Positions 27,738 through 36,061 of a DNA stretch of 64,000 nt are shown here, piece after piece. The number at the start of each line of letters is the position of its first letter. The stretch's first letter is position 1. The stretch is from assembly GCA_031179215.1 (NCBI GenBank), contig JAPSIA010000002.1, positions 1-64,000 of the forward strand. The letters run 5' to 3'. A program made the position numbers and the translations under genes. The DNA comes from Agrococcus sp. GTDB taxonomy: Bacteria; Actinomycetota; Actinomycetes; Actinomycetales; Microbacteriaceae. Under the pieces are notes generated by a model. That model had not been told where the DNA came from. It did no database searches and saw only the letters and a program-made list of their open reading frames with translations.

Positions 27738-28823
27738 TCAGAGGCCGCACGCGCGGAGCGCCCCGCCCTCCTCGCCCGGCTCGCCGCAGCGCCACTCGAC
27801 CGGCGCGCCGTCGGCATCGACGATCGCCCGCAGCCGCACCTCGAACCACTCGGTGTCCTCGCCGTCGCGCGCCATGATCGGCACCGAGAGGTCGATCGCT
27901 CCGGCCTCGGCGTCGACGTCGATCGGGTAGGGCTCGCCGACGGGCAGCAGCCGCGAGCCGTGCCCGACCGGGCATCCCGCGCGCATCTGGCAGTCGGCGA
28001 CCGCGTCGAGCGCGAGCTCGGTCGCGTAGTCGCGGATGCGCGGCACGACGCCCGCCGTCACGTACGGCGCCGTCGGCGTGCTCGGGTCGCCGTCGACGAC
28101 GAACTCGTCGCCGCCGGAGAGGAAGAAGGGGCCGGAGAAGGCGTCGACGCGGTACGCGCCGGGGTAGAGCAGCAGCGGCTCGGCGTCGTCGAGCGGCACG
28201 CCGGCGACCTGCACGCGCGCGATCGGGTCGGTGAAGGTCACGTCGGCGACCTCCGCGAGCGTCGTCTCGAGGCGCCACTCCCCCTCGACCTCGCGCGCCT
28301 CGAGCGTGCGGAAGACCTCGGTGCCGCCCACCCGGTAGCGCACATCCGCCGAGCCCGCGTCGCCGTCGACCTGCACGAGCTGCACCGCCGCGTCAGTGAT
28401 GGGATCGGCCGACTGCAGCACGGCATCCGGCGCCACGCGCCCGCTGTCGCGCACCGGCGCGAGCTCGGTCGCGACGCCGGCTCGGCCGCTCGCGATCGCA
28501 GCGAGGTACTCCGCCGCCACGGCGCGGAGGCGCTCGACCTGCTCGCCGGCGGCAGCGTCGTCGATGCGGTGCAGCGCGGCGGGCACCGCGCCGCCGGCGA
28601 GGGCCCCGACGAGGCCCGCGACGACCAGCTGGCGCCAGCCGAACCGCAGGCTCGAGCGCCTCGGGTCGGCCGGGTCGGCGGGATCGGCCGGATCGGCGGG
28701 CTCGGCCGGATGGGACGGCTCCCCCGGCGGTGCGTCGACGGCCTCGTGGTGCGCGGTGCCGTCGGGCCGAGCCGGATCCTCCGCTCGTGGCGGCATCTCG
28801 AACTGCGGCATCGCCGTCGACAC
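27738..28823 (-). CDS. Hypothetical membrane-anchored protein (tandem paralogue B)
   Basis: Not recognised. 361 aa with the same plan as the 26616 gene: start MPQFEMPP, Pro/Asp-rich cytoplasmic part, FGWRQLVVAGLVGALAGGAV membrane helix, then AAEYLAAIASGRAG, LVQVDGDAGSADVRYRVG, LLLYPGAYRVDAF and TEWFEVRLRAIVDADGAP. The N-terminus carries an (ADP)n repeat encoded by a 9-bp array (28663-28710). The two genes lie 75 bp apart in the same direction and look like an old tandem duplication. The exported domain may bind a ligand or partner; nothing catalytic is visible. Confidence 0.72.
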   Translation of the reverse strand: MSTAMPQFEMPPRAEDPARPDGTAHHEAVDAPPGEPSHPAEPADPADPADPADPRRSSLRFGWRQLVVAGLVGALAGGAVPAALHRIDDAAAGEQVERLRAVAAEYLAAIASGRAGVATELAPVRDSGRVAPDAVLQSADPITDAAVQLVQVDGDAGSADVRYRVGGTEVFRTLEAREVEGEWRLETTLAEVADVTFTDPIARVQVAGVPLDDAEPLLLYPGAYRVDAFSGPFFLSGGDEFVVDGDPSTPTAPYVTAGVVPRIRDYATELALDAVADCQMRAGCPVGHGSRLLPVGEPYPIDVDAEAGAIDLSVPIMARDGEDTEWFEVRLRAIVDADGAPVEWRCGEPGEEGGALRACGL

Positions 28824-28883
28824 GTGCCCATTGTCGCGCCGCCGCGCGAGCGGTGGAAGAGGGCAGTCGGCGGCCGCCGGGCG

Positions 28884-29267
28884 TCAGAGGGGCGCGGAGA
28901 GCGCCTCGAGGAAGCCCCAGCCGAACGACGTCGCCGCCGCGAACAGCACGAGGAACGCGATGCCGAGCGCCGCGCCGAACACGCCCGAGCGGCGCCCTCG
29001 CGCCGTCGTCGCGCCGAGCAGGCCGCTCACGACGCCCGCGCAGCCGGTGAGCGAGGCGAGCACGACGACCGCGATGACGAGCGGCAGCTCGCCCGGCCGG
29101 GGCGCGAAGAGGTAGCTGAGCTGCTGCGCGAGCGAGACGACCTGGAGCACGACAGCGGCGAGCAGGAGCCAGAGCGAGAGCGGACCGAGGCGCGCGCGGC
29201 GCCGATCGCGCGAAGAGCGCGGCGCGGGGCGGCCAGCGGGGGCGGCGCGCTGCAGGTCGTCGATCAC
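28884..29267 (-). CDS. Small hypothetical membrane protein
   Basis: 127 aa with a basic N-terminus (RSSRDRRRARLG) and three hydrophobic helices: LSLWLLLAAVVLQVVSLAQQ, ELPLVIAVVVLASLTGCAG and FGAALGIAFLVLFAAATSFG. No family recognised; the layout resembles DUF4190-like or other small actinobacterial membrane proteins. Same strand as its neighbours, with about 55 bp gaps. Confidence 0.6.
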   Translation of the reverse strand: MIDDLQRAAPAGRPAPRSSRDRRRARLGPLSLWLLLAAVVLQVVSLAQQLSYLFAPRPGELPLVIAVVVLASLTGCAGVVSGLLGATTARGRRSGVFGAALGIAFLVLFAAATSFGWGFLEALSAPL

Positions 29268-29322
29268 TCGGCGAGCCTACGAGCGGCACCCGGCGCGCCC
29301 GGGGAGGCGCGCCCCGCATCCG

Positions 29323-29652
29323 CTACTGCACGAGACCGAGCGCGAAGCCGATGATGAGGAAGACGACGGGGTTGGAGATGACGAGCAGCCCGCCCGTGAT
29401 CGCGGCCATCGTGATGTTGGCGGTGCCGCGCTTGGAGAACGCGGTGATCGCGAAGGCGAGCGCGAGCAGCGTGATGATGCCCCACACGGGCAGGAGCCAG
29501 ACGACGAGCCCGTCGAGGTCGATCCACGAGACGCCCATCGCGACGAGGAAGCACGCGCCGCACAGCGTCGCGGCGACGAGGGCGACGATGCCCCACACGG
29601 GGTTCCGTCGGGTGGCGGTGCGCGTCTCGATCACCCAGGGCAGCTCGGTCAC
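29323..29652 (-). CDS. Small hypothetical membrane protein
   Basis: 109 aa from GTG 29652 (MTELPWVIETRTATRR), with three to four helices (GIVALVAATLCGACFLVAMG, VWLLPVWGIITLLALAFAIT, TMAAITGGLLVISNPVVFLI). The longer ORF-track start (29721) would overlap the divergent menC promoter, so I prefer 29652, leaving 34 bp between the two GTG starts. It resembles DUF4190-type small membrane proteins. Function unknown. Confidence 0.6.
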   Translation of the reverse strand: MTELPWVIETRTATRRNPVWGIVALVAATLCGACFLVAMGVSWIDLDGLVVWLLPVWGIITLLALAFAITAFSKRGTANITMAAITGGLLVISNPVVFLIIGFALGLVQ

Positions 29653-29686
29653 GCGTCGATCATGGCAGGCATGCGAGCATGGGCGC

Positions 29687-30658
29687 GTGGATCTCGCCTT
29701 CGAGCGGCTCGCCGACCGCATGCACGTCGTGTCGCTGCCCCTCGCGACGCGCTTCCGCGGCGTCGACGAGCGCGAGGTCGCGCTCGTCTCCGGCGAGGCC
29801 GGATGGGGCGAGTGGAGCCCGTTCCTCGAGTACGGGCCCGAGGAGGCGGCGCGCTGGCTGCGCGCCGCGCTCGAGGACGCCGACGTCGAGCGCCCGGCGC
29901 TCCTGCGCGACCGCGTGCCCGTGAACGCGACGCTGCCCGCGGTCGCGCCGGCAGCGGTCGCCGGCGTGCTCGCGCGCTACGACGGGTGCCGCACCGTCAA
30001 GGTCAAGGTCGCCGAGCGCGGGCAGTCGCTCGAGGACGACATCGCGCGCGTGGCCGAGGTGCGGGCGCTCCTGCCGGATGCGCGCATCCGCGTGGACGCG
30101 AACGGCGCGTGGAGCGTCGACGAGGCCGAGACGGCGGTGCGGGCGCTCGAGCGCTTCGACCTCGAGTACGTCGAGCAGCCGTGCGCGAGCGTGCCGGAGC
30201 TCGCGGAGCTGCGCGCGCGGCTGCATCGGCTCGCCATCCCGATCGCCGCCGACGAGTCGGTGCGCAAGGCGACCGATCCGCTGCTCGTCGCTCGCGCGGG
30301 CGCGGCCGACGTCGTCGTGGTCAAGGCGCAGCCGCTCGGCGGCATCCGCGCGGCCCTCGCGATCGTCGCCGAGGCGGGGCTGCCGGCCGTCGTCTCGAGC
30401 GCCCTCGACTCGTCGATCGGTCTCTCGCTCGGCGCCGCGCTCGCCGGCGCGCTGCCCGAGCTCCCCTACGACTGCGGCCTCGGCACCGGCGCGCTGCTCG
30501 CCAGCGACGTGACGCCCTCGCCGCTCGTGCCGGTCGACGGCGCCATCGCGGCGGCGCGCGTGCACCCCGATCCCGCGCTCCTCGCTCGCCACGCGGCCGC
30601 GCCCGAGCGCGTCGAGCACTGGCGCGCCCGCCTCGCCGCCTGCCTCCCCCACCTCTGA
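29687..30658 (+). CDS. menC: o-Succinylbenzoate synthase
   Basis: 323-aa enolase-superfamily enzyme of the actinobacterial MenC type. Acid/base lysines are in TVKVKVAERG (KxK) and VVVKAQPLGG. Metal ligands are in RVDANGAWS, YVEQPC and AADESVRK. It dehydrates SHCHC to o-succinylbenzoate. GTG 29687 fits the family start MDLAFERLADRMHVVSLPL; the longer ORF-track start is antisense to the neighbouring gene. It completes menF-D-C-E-B-A-G in this window; MenH is not seen. Confidence 0.93.
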   Translation: MDLAFERLADRMHVVSLPLATRFRGVDEREVALVSGEAGWGEWSPFLEYGPEEAARWLRAALEDADVERPALLRDRVPVNATLPAVAPAAVAGVLARYDGCRTVKVKVAERGQSLEDDIARVAEVRALLPDARIRVDANGAWSVDEAETAVRALERFDLEYVEQPCASVPELAELRARLHRLAIPIAADESVRKATDPLLVARAGAADVVVVKAQPLGGIRAALAIVAEAGLPAVVSSALDSSIGLSLGAALAGALPELPYDCGLGTGALLASDVTPSPLVPVDGAIAAARVHPDPALLARHAAAPERVEHWRARLAACLPHL

Positions 30659-30894
30659 CCCTCCACTCGCTCTGGGCCGGCGTGCGCCGCAGTGGCCGCT
30701 GCGCGGCCGCCGGCTCGCTCCTCGGCTCCGCAAGCGGATGGAGCGGCTGTGGCGCCACGCGCCGAGCCGGCGTGCACGCCGCCCACAGCGACGCAGTGCG
30801 GCGTCGGCGCGCCGATCGCGAGCGCCACCCGCCGCTCTCCACAGCCGCCCCGCGGCGCCCGACGCCCGCGCGCCGCTCGCTCCACGATGCGGAT

Positions 30895-31764
30895 GTGGAC
30901 TTCCTCGGCTGGCTGCGGGTCGTCGGCGGCGTGTGCACCGTCGTCGCCGCCCGCGAGCACGCCTCGAGCGACGAGCTGCGTCGCCTCCGCGCGCGCGGTG
31001 CGCTGTGGGTGCCGTTGCGAGGGTGGGTGGCGCTGGCCGAGGGGCACGGCGACGTCACGCGAGCGCTGCAGCTGGGCGGGGTGGCGACCTGTGTGAGCGC
31101 GCTCCGCCGCCACGGGCTGTGGACGCCGCACGGCGACAGCGATCTGCACGTGCGCGTGCCTCGAGCGACGCGCACCGCCCGCGTCGCGGGCGCCGACGCG
31201 CTCGAGGACGTCCGGGTGCACCGCCTGCACGAGCGCCTGCCGGAGGAGCGGCCGTGGGACGGCGTCGACGGCATCCGGACGGCCCTCGCGGTGGCGTCGG
31301 GTTGTGTCGGGGCCGACGACCTCCTCGCAGCCGCCGAGAGCGCGCTGCAGCAGGGCAGGCTGCAGCGCGAGGCGCTGCTCGAGCTCGCCGCGAAGATCCC
31401 GCGACGGTGCCGTGTCGTCCTGGAGCGGGCGAGCGCGCTCTCGGGCTCCGGCTCGGAGTCGACGTTCGCCGCGATGCTGCGCCGGGCTCACATCAGGTTC
31501 GTGCAGCAGGCGGAGCTGCTGCCCGGCGAGTTCTTCGACTTCCTCATCGGCACGTCGCTCGTCGTCGAAGTCGATTCGCTCGAGTGGCACGGCTCACGAG
31601 CGCAGATGGCTCGCGACCGCGCGCGCGACGCTCGGTTGACGGCGCTGGGCTACCGCGTCGTGCGCTTCACCTACGAGCAGGTCATGTTCGAGCGCGAGTC
31701 CGTGCTGCAGACCGTGCTGGACCTCGTGCGGCGCGACATGCACGAGCGCAAGGTTCGTCGGTAG
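30895..31764 (+). CDS. DUF559 domain-containing protein (Vsr-like endonuclease fold)
   Basis: About 289 aa. The N-terminal half resembles the AbiEi-type winged-helix/antitoxin region common in this family (RARGALWVPLRGWVALAEG). The C-terminal DUF559 segment reads FFDFLIGTSLVVEVDSLEWHG, then ARDARLTALGYRVVRFTYEQVM. The Glu/Asp-rich strand pattern is that of a restriction-endonuclease-like fold similar to Vsr. Function is unknown, though it is widespread in actinobacteria and often linked to mobile or defence contexts. The start is uncertain: GTG 30895 (VDFLGWLRVVGG) is my choice; further in-frame GTGs lie upstream. The 236 bp before it show nothing else. Confidence 0.75.
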   Translation: MDFLGWLRVVGGVCTVVAAREHASSDELRRLRARGALWVPLRGWVALAEGHGDVTRALQLGGVATCVSALRRHGLWTPHGDSDLHVRVPRATRTARVAGADALEDVRVHRLHERLPEERPWDGVDGIRTALAVASGCVGADDLLAAAESALQQGRLQREALLELAAKIPRRCRVVLERASALSGSGSESTFAAMLRRAHIRFVQQAELLPGEFFDFLIGTSLVVEVDSLEWHGSRAQMARDRARDARLTALGYRVVRFTYEQVMFERESVLQTVLDLVRRDMHERKVRR

Positions 31765-31929
31765 CGCGACGACGGGCACCGCGACGACGGGTAGCGCGAC
31801 GACGAACTCGGCCCCTGGTAGCGCGAGCGGATCAGCAGGCCCCGCAGCCACCCGCCGAGCCGACGAGCGGCACCCGGCCGCCGGGCGGCACGTCGGGCCG
31901 ACGAGCGGCTTCCGGCCTCCGGGCGGCGC
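31761..31929. repeat. 15-bp tandem repeat and 32-bp direct repeat
   Basis: Three perfect-register 15-bp units (GTAGCGCGACGACGG and variants) run from the DUF559 stop codon to 31805. After a short gap, two 32-bp copies beginning CCGACGAGCGGC and containing CCGGCCKCCGGGCGGC lie at 31860-31891 and 31898-31929. The latter can fold into hairpins and may terminate the convergent DUF559 and ccsB transcripts. Confidence 0.6.
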
Positions 31930-31948
31930 ACCGGGCCGCCGGCGCGAG

Positions 31949-32875
31949 TCAGAGGCCGCTGTAGGCGTGCAGGCCCGCGAAGAACTGGTTGACGATCGTG
32001 AAGTTGAAGATGATCGCGGCGAAGCCGATGATCTGCAGCCACGCCGAGCGCGAGCCGCGCCAGCCGCGCGTCGCGCGCGCGTGGATGTAGCCGGCGTAGA
32101 CGACCCAGATCACGAAGGTCCAGACCTCCTTGGTGTCCCAGCCCCAGTAGCGGCCCCACGCGTGCTCCGCCCAGATGGCGCCCGCGATGAGCGTGAAGGT
32201 CCAGAAGATGAATCCGATGACACCGACGCGGTACGCGAGGTCCTCGAGCTGCACGGCCGAGGGCAGCGAGCGCAGGAAGCCGTTGTCGCGCCGCTCCTTG
32301 ATGAGCTGCAGCACGCTGAGCGCGGTGCCGAGGCCGAGGAAGCCCGTCGCGAGCGTCGCGACGAAGACGTGGATGACGAGCCAGTACGACTGCAGCGCCG
32401 GCGGCAGCGGCGTCGGCGTGACGTAGTAGTTGACGGTCGCGACGCCGAGGAAGACGGTCGCGAGGCCCGTGAAGAAGACGCCGAGGAAGTTGAGGTCGCG
32501 CCACAGCCGCGAGAGCACGAAGACGCCGACGATCACGGCGATGCCGGTGAGCGCGAACTCGTACATGTTCGACCACGGCACGCGCCCGGCCGCGAGGCCG
32601 CGCAGCACGGTGCCCGCGACGTGCAGCGCCCACGCGAGCACGGTGAGCGTGAACCCGATGCGCGCGCCGCGGCCCGCGGCCGCGACGGGGGCGGATGCGG
32701 CCGGCTCGGCGATCGGCGCGCCGGCACCGACGAGCTCGCGCACCTCTGCGGGCACGGGCTTGGCCGCCGAGCGCCGCGCGACGTCCACCGCGTAGGCGAT
32801 GAACGCGAGCGTGTACACCGCCATCGCCGAGTAGACGAGCAGCAGCGAGTAGGAGTCGAGTTCAGCCACGGGCAT
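31949..32875 (-). CDS. ccsB: Cytochrome c biogenesis protein CcsB
   Basis: 308-aa integral membrane protein with about eight helices and the WWD haem-handling domain (EHAWGRYWGWDTKEVWTFV, about residue 240). Conserved histidines flank it. With ResB it forms the System II complex that exports haem and attaches it to apocytochrome c outside the membrane. The first helix (LLLVYSAMAVYTLAFIAYAV) and the variable cytoplasmic loop (residues 40-65) are as expected. Last gene of the ccs operon here, 21 bp after resB. Confidence 0.93.
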   Translation of the reverse strand: MPVAELDSYSLLLVYSAMAVYTLAFIAYAVDVARRSAAKPVPAEVRELVGAGAPIAEPAASAPVAAAGRGARIGFTLTVLAWALHVAGTVLRGLAAGRVPWSNMYEFALTGIAVIVGVFVLSRLWRDLNFLGVFFTGLATVFLGVATVNYYVTPTPLPPALQSYWLVIHVFVATLATGFLGLGTALSVLQLIKERRDNGFLRSLPSAVQLEDLAYRVGVIGFIFWTFTLIAGAIWAEHAWGRYWGWDTKEVWTFVIWVVYAGYIHARATRGWRGSRSAWLQIIGFAAIIFNFTIVNQFFAGLHAYSGL

Positions 32876-32896
32876 CCTGCAATCGTACTCTCGGGG

Positions 32897-34678
32897 TCAC
32901 GAGCGGGCCGGGTCGGATCCGTCGTCCGAGAGGCCGCCGGGGCCGCCCGCCGCGGCATCGCGCGCGCCTCGCTCGGCGGTCGCGGAGCCGCCGCCCGAGC
33001 CGCCCGAGCCGCCCGAGCCGCCCGCCGCGGCGTCGCCCGCGCCTCGCTCGGCGGCCGCGGAGCCGCCGCCCGAGCCGCCCGAGCCGCCCGAGCCGCCCGA
33101 GCCGCCCGCCGCATCCTCCGCGAGCCGCTTCGCGAGGTCGTCGACCGCGCGCTCGAGCGTGGGGTCCTCGCCGCGCGCGAGGCCCGCGACCTCGAGCCGC
33201 CCATCCGCCGCCTTGACCCACATGCGGCGGCGCGGGATGAGCAGCGATCCGAGCAGCGAGGCGAGGATGAGCATCGCGATCCAGAACACCGGCGCCTGCG
33301 TGTGGTCGACGTGCACCTCGATCACGCCGTAGCGGCGCACGTCCTCGAACGTGATCGTGCCGAGCCCGCCCGGGATCTCCACCGTCTCGCCCGGCACCAT
33401 CGTGAGCGCCTCGACGTCCGCCTCGCCGCCGGCGATCGGCGTCATCGCGTCGGTCTCGAGCGCGTAGACCGATCGCGGGATGCCCGCGTCGAGCCCGAGG
33501 TCGCCCGTGAACGCCTGCAGCGACAGCACGGGGTTGACGAGGTCGGGGTAGCCGGAGGCGAGCGCGCCGGTCTCCTGCTGGAAGGCGGTCGGGTAGAAGA
33601 AGCCGCGCAGGCCGAGCTGCTCGTCGAGGCCGTCGGCGACCTTGATGACGCCGAGGCTCGTCATGAGGTCGTCCTGCGCGAGGAAGGGCGTGTACTCGTC
33701 GTAGACGAGGTCGCCCTCGGCGTCGCGCACCGAGATCCGCGGGGCGTAGCCGTTGGAGATGAGGTAGAGGTCGGCGCCGGCGACCGACAGCGGCTCGTTC
33801 ACCTTGATCTGCGCCTGGCGCTCCTCGCCGCCCTCGGTGACCGCGACGTGCGCGGTGAAGTCGAGCGGTGCGCCGATCGCGTTGGGGTTCTCGGTCTCGT
33901 AGACGACGTCGAGCTCGTCGAGCTGCAGGGCGAAGGGCGCGAGCGCGGCGTCATCGAACCACTGCCCCGACGAGAAGGTGTCGTAGCTCGAGAGCGCGTT
34001 CGCGAAGCCGCGGCCCTCGACGAGCAGCCGCTGCCCGTTGTAGCCGAAGCCCGAGCCGAGGCCGACGACGACGATGATCGCGAGCATCGCGATGTGGAAC
34101 AGGAGGTTCCCGGTCTCGCGCAGGTAGCCCCGCTCGGCCGAGACCGACTCGCCGTAGCGCGCGGTGCGGTAGCCGAGGCGGCGCAGCACCCGCTCGGCGC
34201 GGTCGAGGTCGGATGCGTCGCCCGGCACGGTCTGGAACCCCACGAGGCGCGAGAGCCTGGCGGGGGTGCGCGGCGGCTGCGCCCGCATGGCGCGCCAGTG
34301 GTGCACGAGGCGCGGGATGACGCAGCCGACGAGCGACGTGAACAGCAGGATGTAGATGGCCGAGAACCACGGGCTCGAGTAGACGTCGTGGAGCGAGAGC
34401 GCGTCGTAGAGCCAGACGAGGTCGGGGTTGTCGGCACGCACCTGGATGACGCCGTTGGGGTCGCTCGAGCGCTGCGGCACGAGGCTGCCGGGGATCGCGC
34501 CGACCGCGAGCAGCAGCAGGAGCACGATCGCCGTGCGCATCGACGTGAGCTGCCGCCAGAGGAACCGGAGCCAGCCGGCGACGCCCAGGCGCGGCCCGCC
34601 GGGTGCCGCGGGCGCGGCCTCCGGCGCGTCGATGTGGTCGCCCGGGCGCAGCGGGTCGGAGCTAGATGATCGTGACAA
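32897..34678 (-). CDS. resB: Cytochrome c biogenesis protein ResB
   Basis: 593 aa: N-terminal helices (MRTAIVLLLLLAVGAIPGSL and IYILLFTSLVGCVIPRLVHH), a third after residue 170 (LLFHIAMLAIIVVVGLGSGF), a large extracytoplasmic domain, and a final helix (FWIAMLILASLLGSLLIPRR). This is the standard ResB topology. It holds or guides apocytochrome and haem with CcsB. The C-terminal cytoplasmic tail (about residue 530 on) is unusual: two near-identical copies of a GGSGGSGGSGGGSA plus ERGAxDAAAGG module. GTG 34678 overlaps the ccdA end by 17 bp. Confidence 0.93.
   Translation of the reverse strand: MSRSSSSDPLRPGDHIDAPEAAPAAPGGPRLGVAGWLRFLWRQLTSMRTAIVLLLLLAVGAIPGSLVPQRSSDPNGVIQVRADNPDLVWLYDALSLHDVYSSPWFSAIYILLFTSLVGCVIPRLVHHWRAMRAQPPRTPARLSRLVGFQTVPGDASDLDRAERVLRRLGYRTARYGESVSAERGYLRETGNLLFHIAMLAIIVVVGLGSGFGYNGQRLLVEGRGFANALSSYDTFSSGQWFDDAALAPFALQLDELDVVYETENPNAIGAPLDFTAHVAVTEGGEERQAQIKVNEPLSVAGADLYLISNGYAPRISVRDAEGDLVYDEYTPFLAQDDLMTSLGVIKVADGLDEQLGLRGFFYPTAFQQETGALASGYPDLVNPVLSLQAFTGDLGLDAGIPRSVYALETDAMTPIAGGEADVEALTMVPGETVEIPGGLGTITFEDVRRYGVIEVHVDHTQAPVFWIAMLILASLLGSLLIPRRRMWVKAADGRLEVAGLARGEDPTLERAVDDLAKRLAEDAAGGSGGSGGSGGSGGGSAAAERGAGDAAAGGSGGSGGSGGGSATAERGARDAAAGGPGGLSDDGSDPARS
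32937..33115 (-). repeat. Duplicated Gly-Ser module in the 3' end of resB
   Basis: Within resB, a segment of about 75 bp (GAGCCGCCC repeats plus a GCCTCGCTCGGCGG stretch) is present twice in tandem, coding for two Gly-Ser-rich linkers joined by AERGAxDAAAGG. Copies differ in the number of GAGCCGCCC units (three versus four), showing slippage. Confidence 0.75.
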
Positions 34679-35465
34679 CGGAGGCGATCCATCCCTGGAG
34701 CGATTGCATGATGGCGTTCCACGCGCCCGTCACCATCAGCACGCCGATGGCGATGAGCATCGCGCCGCCGAGGATGTTGACGAGGCGGATGTGTCGGCGC
34801 AGCCACGCGACGGCGCCGCCGGCCCAGCCGAGCCCGAGCGCGATGAGCAGGAACGGGATGCCGAGCCCGAGCGCGTACGCGAGGCCGAGGATCGCGCCCT
34901 GCCAGGCGCTGCCGGTCGTGACGGTGAGCGCGCTGATCGCGGCGAGCGTCGGGCCGGAGCACGGCGTCCACCCGAGGGCGAAGACGATGCCGACGAGCGG
35001 CGCGGCCCACATGCCGCCCGCCTTGACCTGCTGCGGCTTCCAGACGCGCTGGAGGAAGGAGAACTGCCCGACGAAGACGAGGCCGAGGAGCACGAGCACG
35101 ACGCCGAGGATGCGCACGAGCAGGTCGGCGTGCTGCAGCAGGAAGCCGCTCGCGGCGCCCACGACGGCGTTGCCGAGCACGAACACGAGCGTGAAGCCGG
35201 CGATGAACAGGGCGACGCCCGCGGCGAGCCGGCCGCGACCGGTCTCCCTGTCGCCCACGAGCGAGCCGACGAGCCCGAGGTAGCCGGGCACGAGCGGCAG
35301 GATGCACGGGCTCGCGAACGAGACGAGCCCCGCGAGCAGGGCGATGGGCACCGAGACGAGCAGCTGGCCGCTCAGCACCGCGCCCGCGGGGTCGAAGCCG
35401 GCGAGCGGGGCCGCACCGAGGATCGGCAGCGGAGCGAGCGCGGCGAGAGCGGGAACGGGCGTCAC
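34662..35465 (-). CDS. ccdA: Cytochrome c biogenesis thiol-disulfide transporter CcdA
   Basis: 267-aa DsbD-beta-like protein with six helices and two redox cysteines, one in FASPCILPLVPGYL (about residue 50) and one in ALGWTPCSGPTLAA. It carries reducing equivalents across the membrane to keep apocytochrome CXXCH thiols reduced. GTG 35465 overlaps the stop of tlpA (GTGA). The ORF-track start at 35786 is antisense to tlpA reading and rejected. Followed by resB. Confidence 0.93.
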   Translation of the reverse strand: MTPVPALAALAPLPILGAAPLAGFDPAGAVLSGQLLVSVPIALLAGLVSFASPCILPLVPGYLGLVGSLVGDRETGRGRLAAGVALFIAGFTLVFVLGNAVVGAASGFLLQHADLLVRILGVVLVLLGLVFVGQFSFLQRVWKPQQVKAGGMWAAPLVGIVFALGWTPCSGPTLAAISALTVTTGSAWQGAILGLAYALGLGIPFLLIALGLGWAGGAVAWLRRHIRLVNILGGAMLIAIGVLMVTGAWNAIMQSLQGWIASVVTII

Positions 35466-36061
35466 CGCTCGAGCTCCTCCCGCAGCAGGGTCGAGAGGAT
35501 GCTCGTGTCGGTCACGGCGCCGGAGACGCGAGCCGCGACGCGGCCCTCGGCGTCGAGGATGATCGTCGACGGCACCGCGTTCGGGGCGATGATGCCCGTG
35601 AAGGCGAGCTGCGCCTGCGCCGACTCGTCGTCGAGGATCGACGGGTACTCGACGCCGAACTGCTCCTCGAATGCGGCCGCCTGCGCGGCGCCGTCGCGCG
35701 TGTTGACGCCGAGGAAGTCGACCCGATCGCCGAACTCGGCGTGGAGCTCGGCGAGCACGGGGGCCTCGACGCGGCACGGCGGGCACGCGGCGTACCAGAA
35801 GTTGACGAGCGCGACGCCGTCGAGCGACGAGGAGTCGAACTCGCCCCCGTCGACGAGCGGGCCGGAGAAGGCGCTCGGCGCCGCGCGCTGCTCGGGCGCG
35901 ACCTCGGTGACGACGCCGTCACCGGCGATGTAGCCGGCGTCGCCGACCTGGCCGGCCACGCCGTCGGCCGACGCGCAGCCCGCGAGGGCGACCGCGGCGA
36001 CGACGGTTCCGAACGCGGCCGCGACCCGCATCCGACGGCCCCGCACGATGCCCCGGCTCAC
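35462..36061 (-). CDS. TlpA/ResA family thiol-disulfide lipoprotein
   Basis: 199 aa from GTG 36061, or 189 aa from ATG 36031 (MRVAAAFG). N-terminal lipoprotein signal AAAFGTVVAAVALAGC gives membrane anchoring on the outer face. A thioredoxin-fold AhpC/TSA domain carries the active site WYAACPPCRVEAP and the cis-Pro NAVPSTIILD. It takes electrons from CcdA to reduce apocytochrome c. I favour 36061 because its GTG overlaps the upstream phosphatase stop (GTGA), as at other junctions in this operon. Confidence 0.9.
   Translation of the reverse strand: MSRGIVRGRRMRVAAAFGTVVAAVALAGCASADGVAGQVGDAGYIAGDGVVTEVAPEQRAAPSAFSGPLVDGGEFDSSSLDGVALVNFWYAACPPCRVEAPVLAELHAEFGDRVDFLGVNTRDGAAQAAAFEEQFGVEYPSILDDESAQAQLAFTGIIAPNAVPSTIILDAEGRVAARVSGAVTDTSILSTLLREELER

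Noticed and set aside
30659-30894. Extended N-terminus of the DUF559 protein
   Set aside because: The frame is open but encodes Arg/Ala/Pro-rich sequence with no homology-like features; it probably only reflects absence of stops.
31967-34669. 900-aa plus-strand ORF
   Set aside because: Exactly antisense to ccsB and resB; Arg/Glu/Asp-rich repeats are a product of codon bias.
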